From an uncultured Lachnospiraceae bacterium (GTDB lineage Bacteria > Bacillota > Clostridia > Lachnospirales > Lachnospiraceae): a DNA stretch of 64,000 bases. Positions 52,141 to 60,665 of this stretch are shown here, piece after piece; the first letter of the stretch is position 1, and each line of letters begins with the position of its first letter. The DNA lies in the NCBI GenBank assembly GCA_910586315.1, contig CAJUIP010000001.1, forward strand, positions 126,334 to 190,333, given 5' to 3'. The notes beneath the pieces were generated by a model. It did no database searches. It had not been told where the DNA came from and saw only the letters and a program-made list of their open reading frames with translations. A program made the position numbers and the translations under genes.

Positions 52141-52821
52141 CTATAAATCTTCAATCAGCCGCATGCCGGCGGTTTCCGTAACCGGGAGGGAGAAAACGAT
52201 GGAACGGGCCTTGCTTTCGATTCCGGCCTTTTCCATGATGGCCTTCATGATAGCATTTTTATTTTCTTTTCTCGTGACCATGAAAATCATCTCTTTTTCT
52301 GTGGCAATCGAGACGCCAAGGAACTTTTCTGCCTTCTCGGCTCCGGTTCCCTTGGCGTGGATTACGGTGCCGCCGGAAGCGCTGGCTTCTCTGGCGGCAT
52401 CCATAATCATTTCTGTATATCCCTGGTTTGCAATCACTACAAGGAGTTCATACTTTGTATCCTTCAATGTGCTTTCCTCTCCTTTTTTAAATTCGCGGCC
52501 CTCTGTGAGGAACTGAAGCTGCTTTTTTCCCCCAATACTGCTTAAGGGGACGATAAAGGCAATTCCACTGCCGGGAATGTCAATTTTTATCTGCTTTTGC
52601 AGTCCTGTCTTAACATTTTTCCATTCGGCATCTGTGACAAATGCGAAAAGAATGGCCTTTTCCGCCGCTTCCAGACCGAAAGCGTCCAGGACCTCGGAGG
52701 CGGCAGTTCCCTGACCGAAGGTAAGGAAGGTCACGGTAATCCCGTATTCCTTATAAAAAGCCAGGAACCTGCGGACCTGATTCCGGTCGCTGATGGTGGC
52801 CATCATATATAATTCATTCAT
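52141..52821 (-). CDS. Tandem PII-like protein
   Basis: A 226-residue protein made of two PII-like halves. The second half is clear: KYELLVVIANQGYTEMIMDAAREASASGGTVIHAKGTG and IATEKEMIFMVTRKENKNAIMKAIMEKAG are the PII strand, T-loop and second repeat. The first half (NELYMMATISDRNQVRRFLAFYKEYGITVTFLTFGQGTA) is a more diverged PII unit. It is followed by the DUF1538 membrane protein on the same strand, a pairing seen in other bacteria that suggests nucleotide-controlled transport. Confidence 0.75.
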   Translation of the reverse strand: MNELYMMATISDRNQVRRFLAFYKEYGITVTFLTFGQGTAASEVLDAFGLEAAEKAILFAFVTDAEWKNVKTGLQKQIKIDIPGSGIAFIVPLSSIGGKKQLQFLTEGREFKKGEESTLKDTKYELLVVIANQGYTEMIMDAAREASASGGTVIHAKGTGAEKAEKFLGVSIATEKEMIFMVTRKENKNAIMKAIMEKAGIESKARSIVFSLPVTETAGMRLIEDL

Positions 52822-52835
52822 AGAAACCTCACAAT

Positions 52836-54371
52836 CTATAATTCAATAATGGCATTGTCCTCCAGAAGATCAAAGGACAGGGCAGGGCTTCCCGCGCCCA
52901 TAGCTTTTTTTCTGCGCTGTTCGGCTATTTTGGATGCCAGCCCCATGACCTGGATGGTAATAAGAGGGGTCATAGCTACCATGGCCACTACGCCGAACGC
53001 ATCCGTTATGATATTGCCGCCCACCGAGAGACAGGCCCCCTGTGCCAGCGGCAAAAGAAAAGCGGCCGTCATGGGACCGGATGCCACGCCGCCGGAGTCG
53101 AAGGCAATGGCAGTATAAAGTTTCGGTACAAAGAAAGAAATGGATAAAGCCACTGCATAGCCCGGTATCAGGAACCAGAGAATGGAAATTCCTGTCAGGA
53201 CACGGACAATGGAAAGTCCCAAAGAGATGGCTACGCCGATGGAGAGCCCCGTTCCCATGGCTTTGGCGGAGATGGCGCCGTCGGTGATTTCTTCCACCTG
53301 TTTATTGAGCACGTATACAGCAGGTTCGGCTTTTACGATAAAGTAGCCGATCACCATGGCGATGGGAATTAAAATTTCCGGATGGCTCTGTCCGGCAAGT
53401 ACCTGGCCCAGATAGTTTCCGGCCGGCATGAAGCCCACATTGGCTCCGGTTAAAAACAGCACCAGCCCCACGTATGTATAGGCCAGCCCCACCAGTATCT
53501 TAATCATTTTACGTTTTGAGAGCTTCAGCATAACAACCTGAAATACCATAAAGAACAGGAATATGGGCATCAGGGAGATGGAGATTTCTTTCATGTACGT
53601 AGGAATCTCCAGGGAAAAAAGCATCCAGAGCTGTCTGGAGTTTTCCACTTCAAAAGCCGCGGGGGCCGTATATACGGCATCTTGAGGGTTATAGATCATT
53701 CCCAGGATCATCACGGCTAGAATCGGACCCACAGAGCATAACGCCACCAGACCAAAACTGTCGTCAGCCGCGTGGCGGTCGCTTCGGATCGCGGAAATAC
53801 CGACGCCGAGAGCCATAATAAAAGGGACCGTCATGGGGCCGGTGGTGACGCCGCCGGAGTCAAAGGCAATGCTTAAGAAGTCTTTGGGAACAAAAATTGC
53901 CAGAGCAAATGCCAGCAGATAAAATATAACCAGCAGGGGAGGAAGGGGAATGGAAAACAGCATACGCAAAAGAGCGAGGACCAGAAACACTCCCACGCCA
54001 AAGGCCACAGATAAAATCAGGATCATATTGGGGACTGCCGGAACCTGACCTGCCAGAACCTGCAAATCCGGCTCGGAAATGGTGACAATGAACCCCAGCA
54101 AAAAGGCAATGAAAATGATCATCGCCAGATTTTTGCTTTTTGTAAGACAGGAGCCGACCCGCTCGCCCATGGGAGTCATGGACATTTCCGCTCCCAGTGT
54201 AAAAAACATCATCCCCACCAGAATCATCACGGCTCCCATAAGAAAGCACAGAAGAATACTGGAAGAGATTGGCGCAATGGTAAAGCAAAGCATCAGTACA
54301 ATGCAGATAATGGGAAGCACTGCCTGGAGCGCCTCCTGCCATTTCTCTTTTAGTTTTTTTCTGATTCCCAA
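52836..54371 (-). CDS. DUF1538 membrane protein (putative transporter)
   Basis: A 511-residue integral membrane protein with two DUF1538 repeats. Each repeat carries the signature AFDSGGV..GPMT (residues near 175 and 425), showing an internal duplication like that of many transporters. About fourteen spans. It is the upstream gene on this strand and the PII-like protein follows 14 bases after, so they form an operon. The substrate is unknown; a sodium- or ammonium-related role is only a guess. Confidence 0.8.
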   Translation of the reverse strand: MGIRKKLKEKWQEALQAVLPIICIVLMLCFTIAPISSSILLCFLMGAVMILVGMMFFTLGAEMSMTPMGERVGSCLTKSKNLAMIIFIAFLLGFIVTISEPDLQVLAGQVPAVPNMILILSVAFGVGVFLVLALLRMLFSIPLPPLLVIFYLLAFALAIFVPKDFLSIAFDSGGVTTGPMTVPFIMALGVGISAIRSDRHAADDSFGLVALCSVGPILAVMILGMIYNPQDAVYTAPAAFEVENSRQLWMLFSLEIPTYMKEISISLMPIFLFFMVFQVVMLKLSKRKMIKILVGLAYTYVGLVLFLTGANVGFMPAGNYLGQVLAGQSHPEILIPIAMVIGYFIVKAEPAVYVLNKQVEEITDGAISAKAMGTGLSIGVAISLGLSIVRVLTGISILWFLIPGYAVALSISFFVPKLYTAIAFDSGGVASGPMTAAFLLPLAQGACLSVGGNIITDAFGVVAMVAMTPLITIQVMGLASKIAEQRRKKAMGAGSPALSFDLLEDNAIIEL

Positions 54372-54637
54372 ATCGCTATCAACTTCCTTTCATGAAACAC
54401 GTATTACCATGTTACAGTTCGCGGGGCATGGAAAACCGGACGAAAATAGACGTCAGGCTCGATTGTATGGATTTTCGTCCGGTTATTGGCATCGGGAGGA
54501 TGCCTGATGCTTTTTGTCCGCCTTAAGCAGACAAGAGGATGCTCCCCCACGAATCGTAATAGTATCATTATAAAGGGAGCGGAGGGGATTTGCAAGGAAA
54601 AGAGTGTTAAGAAAGTGAGAAGAAAAGGTTACGGTTT

Positions 54638-54754
54638 ACTCTCTGGTCAATCACCCTGCTGACTGACCGGAAGCCAGTATCATAATGGGGCCAAAACATA
54701 TGCCCCATTGCTGCAGGCAATCTCAAATGGACATATGCAGTTACGTTCACAGGG
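54638..54754 (-). repeat. Dispersed repeat, second copy of 38821-38937
   Basis: Aligned to 38821-38937 without gaps. The minus-strand frame ends NCICPFEIACSNGAYVLAPL-stop, a closer match to what a small Cys-rich peptide could be, but without a start and ribosome site in view. Confidence 0.5.
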
Positions 54755-54903
54755 ACTTGATGACGTGGTTGTTCGGGCTGTCGTTGCCGACATAATCTCC
54801 GTTAATAAAAAACTTGCATATTTAGAAGTAAACAAGTATAATAAAATATAAATAAGTTAAAACGATTATAAATAATTAAAAACACGAAGCAGAGGTATTT
54901 ATC

Positions 54904-55686
54904 ATGTTTATGGAGGAACGGCAGAAAGATATTATTCGCAGAATAAACCAAACAGGACGAATCCTGGTGTCAGAAATTCAGGAATGCTATCAAATTTCGG
55001 CGGATTGTGCAAGGCGGGACTTAAGGATATTGGAAGGGAAAGGATTGCTACAGAGAACACATGGCGGCGCCATCGCAGTTAATCCAAAAGAAATTTATCC
55101 CGCACCGACATATAACCCAGTCGATATAAAAGAAGTCCGGACGGATTCTCTGGCAGTTGCCAAAAAAGCAATTGAATATATCCAAAACAAGGATGTCATT
55201 TATATTACCACATCTCTGGTCGGATATTATATGGCTGAAAATCTGCCGGAAGATATAAGTATTACAGTATTAACAAATTCCGTTACCATTGCAGAGGTAT
55301 TGCGGAAAAAAATGAATCTGTCTGTTATATTATTGGGCGGTGTAATGTCCCATCGTGGTCACTGCCATGATTTTTATACCATTCAAATGGTAAAAAATAT
55401 CCGAATGGATAAGGCATTTTTATCGCACACGGCATTATCTTTGGATTTTGGAGCTTCCATTCATGATCCTGCCGGTGTGGAATTTGGACAAGCTGTTATG
55501 AAGAACAGCGGAATGAATATTGGGTTATATCCCTCTAAAAAGATAGGAAAAAATTCCATTCATTCTGTATGCCAGCTAAAAGATTATGATTTACTGATTA
55601 CGGATGATCATGTATCTGAGGATTTCCTGCTGCAGGTAAGGGAACTTAGAGTGGATATAGAAACCGTTAATTGGAAAGGAGTATAA
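54904..55686 (+). CDS. DeoR-family transcriptional regulator
   Basis: A 260-residue regulator: N-terminal DeoR helix-turn-helix (RQKDIIRRINQTGRILVSEIQECYQISADCARRDLRILEGKGLLQRTHGGA) and C-terminal DeoRC sensor domain related to ribose-5-phosphate isomerase (ITVLTNSVTIAEVL, VILLGG). It heads a three-gene operon with a P-loop kinase and a PHP-type hydrolase, so it probably senses a phosphorylated metabolite handled by them. Confidence 0.88.
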   Translation: MFMEERQKDIIRRINQTGRILVSEIQECYQISADCARRDLRILEGKGLLQRTHGGAIAVNPKEIYPAPTYNPVDIKEVRTDSLAVAKKAIEYIQNKDVIYITTSLVGYYMAENLPEDISITVLTNSVTIAEVLRKKMNLSVILLGGVMSHRGHCHDFYTIQMVKNIRMDKAFLSHTALSLDFGASIHDPAGVEFGQAVMKNSGMNIGLYPSKKIGKNSIHSVCQLKDYDLLITDDHVSEDFLLQVRELRVDIETVNWKGV

Positions 55687-55688
55687 AA

Positions 55689-56306
55689 ATGTATTGTATA
55701 TTGGTGACCGGTATTCCGGCAGCAGGAAAAAGCACTATGGCAGAGGCCATATCAGAGAGGATGAAGCTTCCTGTTATTTCAAAAGATACCATCAAAGAAT
55801 TGCTGTTTGACAATGTTGGTTTTCAGTCAAGAGCCGAAAAAGTAAATCTTGGAATTGCCAGTATGGAAATTATGTATTATGCCGCAGGTCAGCTTATGAA
55901 AGCGGGACACCCTTTTATCTTAGAGAATAATTTTGAATATTCGTCAGAATACGGGATAAAAAGTCTGATAAAAAAATATGAATATTCTGCATTGACCATT
56001 ACTTTAACAGGTGATTATAATGTGATTTACCAGCGTTTTTTGGAACGGGAAAGCAGTCCTGACAGGCACAGAGGGCACGTTGTGAATGACTGTTATCCGG
56101 AAAAGGTAGGGGATAGCCTGAAAACTTTAAAAGCAAAAGTGATTTCTTATGAAAACTTTGTTCGCGGAATAGAACAAAGAGGATTTGATGCTTTTTGCGT
56201 TGATGGCGGACAAATTAAAATAGACACAACAGATTTCTCAAAAATTAATATGGAAGAGTTATTTTCACGGATTAGGGCGTGGAAGGAGGAAATTCTGCAT
56301 GATTGA
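55689..56306 (+). CDS. P-loop kinase (AAA_33/zeta-toxin-like fold)
   Basis: A 205-residue small-molecule kinase with Walker A VTGIPAAGKST, then ISKDTIKELLFDNVGF, typical of AAA_33 kinases, and a lid-like RFLERESSPDRHRGH. It likely phosphorylates a sugar or nucleoside. The ATG at 55689 is chosen because GGAGT lies upstream and the Walker A then sits near residue 8. It overlaps the next gene by eight bases. Confidence 0.75.
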   Translation: MYCILVTGIPAAGKSTMAEAISERMKLPVISKDTIKELLFDNVGFQSRAEKVNLGIASMEIMYYAAGQLMKAGHPFILENNFEYSSEYGIKSLIKKYEYSALTITLTGDYNVIYQRFLERESSPDRHRGHVVNDCYPEKVGDSLKTLKAKVISYENFVRGIEQRGFDAFCVDGGQIKIDTTDFSKINMEELFSRIRAWKEEILHD

Positions 56307-57087
56307 CGGGCATGTTCATCTGGAAAAAGGGGATTATTCGGTAGAATGGGTAGAACAGTTTGTTGAGTATGCAGTAAAAAGAAATATAGACGAAATTTAC
56401 TTTTTAGAACATACTCATATATTCAAAGAATGCCGTAATTTGTATAATGAAATGTCTGTATATAATGAATATCAGAAGAATTGGTATCAGAAAAAATGGG
56501 AACGGGCACGCCCTTTAAAGGATTATATAGATTACATAGAAAAATTAAAACAGATACATTTCCCAATACGATTAAAATTTGGCCTGGAGGTATGCTATTC
56601 TCCTGAGCATGAAATTGACATTGCCCAAATAAAACAGATGTATTCTTTTGATTTCTTAGCAGGCTCCATCCATTTTATTGATGGATGGGCATTCAGTCAT
56701 CTGAAGCAGCGGTGGAACAAGAATGATTATGATATGGATATATTGTACGAAAAGTATTATGCACTTATGTTGTCATTAATTAACAGCCGCTTATTTTCAG
56801 GACTGGCACATCCACAGTCATTACAATGTTACGGGGCATACCCGCAAAAGGATTTTAAACATATTTATTTACAGCTTGCACAAGCGCTTTGTACAAATAA
56901 TATGTATATTGAGGAAAGCAGCGGGTTGGCGATTCATTATGGAGATAAGCAGTTAGGAATGAATGTAGATATGTTGGAGTGTATGGTAAAGTGTAATGTG
57001 CCAATTCTGACGGCATCAGATGCTCATTCGCCACAAAATGTCGGATTATACATTAAAGAAATGAACGATTTGATTCAATCTGTATAG
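56299..57087 (+). CDS. PHP-domain phosphoesterase (HisK-like)
   Basis: A 262-residue PHP-domain metal hydrolase with DGHVHLE near the start, FLEHTH, the later Glu in FGLEVCYSPEHE, LAHPQSL and the closing TASDAHSPQNVG. These supply the metal ligands of histidinol-phosphatase-like enzymes. It probably removes phosphate from the compound made by, or related to, the kinase upstream, giving a salvage pathway controlled by the DeoR protein. Confidence 0.8.
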   Translation: MIDGHVHLEKGDYSVEWVEQFVEYAVKRNIDEIYFLEHTHIFKECRNLYNEMSVYNEYQKNWYQKKWERARPLKDYIDYIEKLKQIHFPIRLKFGLEVCYSPEHEIDIAQIKQMYSFDFLAGSIHFIDGWAFSHLKQRWNKNDYDMDILYEKYYALMLSLINSRLFSGLAHPQSLQCYGAYPQKDFKHIYLQLAQALCTNNMYIEESSGLAIHYGDKQLGMNVDMLECMVKCNVPILTASDAHSPQNVGLYIKEMNDLIQSV

Positions 57088-57330
57088 TTGAAAGTTACAA
57101 TTCTTTCATGCAGGCATTACTGTATGAGAAGGTTCTATATTTTTTTGGTTTTGGCTTGACCGGCTTTGGCCTTTTGAAGATTTCCTTTATGTTATCATAA
57201 TATAAAAGGCAATACCATAAATCTCATCCCCCCAAACCCCATACCCCCTTAAAATCGTTCTGGACTGCCCCAAAAGTCACGCACAACGCACAAAAAAAGA
57301 GCACTCATTTTCCAATGAATACCCTTTCAG

Positions 57331-57362
57331 TAGCGGAAGGGAGATTTGAACTCTCGACACCA
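57331..57362 (-). other. tRNA 3'-end-like fragment
   Basis: On the minus strand GAGAG-TTCAAAT-CTC resembles a T-arm and is followed by CCTTCCGCTA as a possible acceptor strand. No anticodon arm or matching 5' acceptor strand is seen on the expected side, so it is at most a fragment, such as an old attachment site. The rest of 57088-57732 contains no credible gene. Confidence 0.25.
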
Positions 57363-57732
57363 CGGGTATGGAGCAGACAAGTATCAATTATGCTTTCCAC
57401 ATCCCGTGAAAGGCAACGTTATTAAGATAAATATAACAAAAAATAAGAAATCCCGGTATATTTTTTGTGCATATTATGATATAATGTCGTCAGGCATTAT
57501 ATTTGTGCATCTGGTTTCTGCGTCCGCCGCAGAAATCCAGGCACTAAAATCCGCCGGAGGCATCATGGCTACGGAGCGGACATTATATCTGCGCCGATTC
57601 GCGTCCGCCCGAAGGGAGGACAACTACCGAAAGCGAATCGTGTGCAACCAGCGGAGCATAGCATGTCGAAGACATGATATAATGGTAAATAAAAAATAGT
57701 TGTGAATGCGAAGGGAAAGGAATGAGGACAAA

Positions 57733-60315
57733 ATGAAAGTACTTATCATCGGCGGCGTGGCTGCCGGAACCAAGACCGCGGCCAAGTTAAAAAGGGAAGA
57801 CAGAAGTGTAGAAGTGACTGTAATAACAAAAAGCAGAGATATTTCCTATGCAGGATGCGGCCTTCCGTACTATGTGGGCGGGGCCATTGAAGAGGAAAGC
57901 CAGTTAATCGTCAACACTCCGGCGAAATTTGCCGCTCTCACGGGCGTGAATGTTATGACGGGAAAAGAAGCTGTGGCGGTGAACGCAGAAGAAAAGTCGG
58001 TGAAGGTAAAGGACGTGGCTACAGGCGCGGAGGAGACTCTTACATATGATAAGCTGGTGATTTCCACAGGGGCGTCTCCGGCGGTTCCTCCGGTGAAGGG
58101 AATGGAGCTTCCGGGCGTATTTACCATGAGGACCCCGGAGGACGCTGTGTCTGTCCGTGCTTATGTGGATGCCAACGGAATAAAAAAGGCCGTTGTGGTG
58201 GGCGCCGGGTTCATCGGCTTAGAGGTTGCCGAGAACCTAAAGCAAAAAGGCGTTACTGTTACCGTAATTGATTTTGCGTCCCAGGTCCTTCCAAATATCC
58301 TGGATCCGGAGCTGGCGGCATACGTGAAAAAGCATCTGTTAAAGCAGGGAATTCGCGTGATTACAGGAACAAAGGCTGAGGAAATTACCGGAGCGGACCA
58401 GGTGACGGGAGTGAAGACCACTGCCGGAACCTTAAACTGCGGCCTGGTAATCATGGCAGCAGGAATCCGCCCCAATACGGCGTTTTTGGAAGGAAGCGGA
58501 ATTGAAATGAATAAGGGAACCATTCTGGTGGATTCCTCCATGAAAACAAACCTTCCGGATGTATACGCCGCTGGAGACTGTGTTCAGGTAGTGAACCGGA
58601 TGACAGGAGCGCCCCAGTGGTCTCCCATGGGTTCTTCCGCCAATATGGAAGGACGGACCTTGGCGCAGGTTCTCGCCGGAAAAGAGAAAACCTATCCAGG
58701 TGTTCTGGGAACAGGTGTTGTAAAACTTCCGGGAATGAACTGTGGGCGCACAGGACTTACGGAGGAGCAGGCAAAGGCTGCAGGATATGAAGTGGTGACA
58801 GCGCTTTCCATCATGGATGACAAGGCTCATTATTATCCTGACGCTTCTTCCTTTATTACAAAGGTCATTGCGGACAGAAATACGCATAAGCTTCTCGGAA
58901 TCCAGGTATTGGGCTCCGGAGCCGTAGACAAGATGGTGGATATTGCGGTTATGGGTATCAATATGGGAGCTGTTCTGGAAGATTTTGAGAATGCGGATTT
59001 CGCTTACGCACCGCCGTTCTCCACAGCAATCCATCCGCTTGTGCAGTCCGTCTGTGTTCTGCTCAATAAGATAAACGGCGTGATCGAGACCATGACTCCC
59101 GCCGAGTATGCCGCGGGAAAGGCCAAAGACTACCGTATTCTGGATACGGCTCCTCAGCCAACCGTCCGTGGAGCGCAGTACATCGACCTGACCCAGGTAA
59201 ACGGAGAACTGGAGGGAATCGGCAAAGACGAAAAACTGCTGCTTGTCTGTGCAAAGGGGAAGAGAGGCTACTTCTTACAGAACCGCTTAAGGCATTTCGG
59301 ATACACCAATACCCTTGTGCTGGAGGGCGGCGCCACTTTCAATGACGTGAAGGTGGAAAATACCGGAGCACAGGTTTCCAAAGAGGAGGAAACAAGAGTA
59401 AAGGCCCTTGGCTTCTTAAAAGACAAGAGAACTCCTGATAAATTCAATGGTCGTGTCATCACAAGAAACGGTAAGGTAACCGCAGAAGAGGCGAAGACCA
59501 TTGCCGAGGCAGCCGAGAGATTCGGCAGCGGCGAGGTGACTATGACTTCCCGTCTTACCATGGAAATTCAGGGGGTTCCCTTCGATAACATTGAGCCGCT
59601 CCGCGAGTTCTTAATGGAGGCCGGACTGGAAACAGGCGGAACCGGCTCCAAGGTACGTCCGGTGGTATCCTGTAAAGGAACGACCTGCCAGTATGGCCTT
59701 ATTGATACCTTCGGCCTTTCCGAGGAGATCCATGAACGTTTCTACCACGGATACGCGGGGGTTAAGCTGCCCCACAAATTTAAAATTGCCGTGGGCGGAT
59801 GTCCCAACAACTGCGTGAAGCCGGATTTGAACGATCTGGGCGTAATCGGCCAGAGGGTTCCAATGATTAATTTTGAAAAGTGCCATGGCTGTAAGGTCTG
59901 CCAGGTGGAGAATGCCTGCCCGATTAAAGTGGCCAATGTGACGGATGGGAAGATCCGCGTGGACGAGAATGCCTGCAACCACTGCGGACGGTGTATCGGA
60001 AAATGTCCTTTCGGCGCATTTGAGGAGTATACAAACGGCTACCGCATTTACATAGGCGGACGCTGGGGCAAGAAGGTGGCCCACGGCGTTTACTTAGATA
60101 AGGTATTCACCGACAAGGAAGAGGTTCTTTCCATTATCGAAAAGGCAATCCTCTTATTCCGTGAACAGGGAATCACAGGAGAGCGCTTCGCCGATACCGT
60201 AGCAAGAATCGGATTTGAGAATGTACAGGCGCAGCTCCTTTCCGATGACCTGCTGGCAAGAAAAGAGGAAAACATTGCCGCGCAGAAACACTTAAAGGGC
60301 GGGGCTACCTGCTAA
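57733..60315 (+). CDS. CoA-disulfide-reductase, rhodanese and sulfite-reductase-like fusion
   Basis: An 860-residue fusion. Residues 1-450: FAD/NAD disulfide reductase (IIGGVAAGTKTAAKL, the active Cys in SYAGCGLPYY, VVVGAGFIGLEVAENL, YAAGDC). About 460-555: rhodanese domain with the active Cys in LLVCAKGKRG. About 560-770: half of a siroheme nitrite/sulfite reductase with CKGTTCQYG and VGGCPNNC. Then two 4Fe-4S motifs (CHGCKVC..ACP, CNHCGRCIGKCP). It probably moves sulfur from persulfides to reduction inside one polypeptide. ATG at 57733 has GAGGAC upstream. Confidence 0.85.
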   Translation: MKVLIIGGVAAGTKTAAKLKREDRSVEVTVITKSRDISYAGCGLPYYVGGAIEEESQLIVNTPAKFAALTGVNVMTGKEAVAVNAEEKSVKVKDVATGAEETLTYDKLVISTGASPAVPPVKGMELPGVFTMRTPEDAVSVRAYVDANGIKKAVVVGAGFIGLEVAENLKQKGVTVTVIDFASQVLPNILDPELAAYVKKHLLKQGIRVITGTKAEEITGADQVTGVKTTAGTLNCGLVIMAAGIRPNTAFLEGSGIEMNKGTILVDSSMKTNLPDVYAAGDCVQVVNRMTGAPQWSPMGSSANMEGRTLAQVLAGKEKTYPGVLGTGVVKLPGMNCGRTGLTEEQAKAAGYEVVTALSIMDDKAHYYPDASSFITKVIADRNTHKLLGIQVLGSGAVDKMVDIAVMGINMGAVLEDFENADFAYAPPFSTAIHPLVQSVCVLLNKINGVIETMTPAEYAAGKAKDYRILDTAPQPTVRGAQYIDLTQVNGELEGIGKDEKLLLVCAKGKRGYFLQNRLRHFGYTNTLVLEGGATFNDVKVENTGAQVSKEEETRVKALGFLKDKRTPDKFNGRVITRNGKVTAEEAKTIAEAAERFGSGEVTMTSRLTMEIQGVPFDNIEPLREFLMEAGLETGGTGSKVRPVVSCKGTTCQYGLIDTFGLSEEIHERFYHGYAGVKLPHKFKIAVGGCPNNCVKPDLNDLGVIGQRVPMINFEKCHGCKVCQVENACPIKVANVTDGKIRVDENACNHCGRCIGKCPFGAFEEYTNGYRIYIGGRWGKKVAHGVYLDKVFTDKEEVLSIIEKAILLFREQGITGERFADTVARIGFENVQAQLLSDDLLARKEENIAAQKHLKGGATC

Positions 60316-60358
60316 AAGGATTGAGAAAAGGGACTGTTCGGAAGCAGATAACTCTACA

Positions 60359-60398
60359 CAGAAACAGGTGTGATCCATATGGGTCACACCTGTTTCTG
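60359..60398 (+). terminator. Terminator after the sulfur-redox fusion gene
   Basis: A perfect 15-base stem (CAGAAACAGGTGTGA with TCACACCTGTTTCTG) closes around a 10-base loop. T-richness after it is weak, but position and stability support it. Confidence 0.6.
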
Positions 60399-60665
60399 GT
60401 TATCTTAAATATTGGTTTGTTTCAATTAGGATTCTTTTTCAAAAGCGCAAAGGAAAAATTATGTGCCGGATGGAGCACTCATGTACGGTCAATCCTCTCT
60501 TTTATATTCCACCCAGAAATAAAACCTTAAGGAATATTAAGGGAAAGGACATATAGAGTATCAGAAAATTGTGATAGTATAAACGATACATAACAACCAG
60601 ATTCACAGACACATTTTCAGCCTGTCCCAACCAGGCATCATGCAGAACAGAAAGGAATTTCCTAT

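Noticed and set aside
57331..57420. Complete tRNA gene on the minus strand
   Set aside because: A T-arm-like segment and acceptor-like end are visible, but no anticodon arm or matching 5' acceptor strand could be placed.
57346..57699. 117-residue open frame before the sulfur-redox fusion gene
   Set aside because: No ribosome site and low-complexity, unrelated composition; it crosses the tRNA-like fragment.
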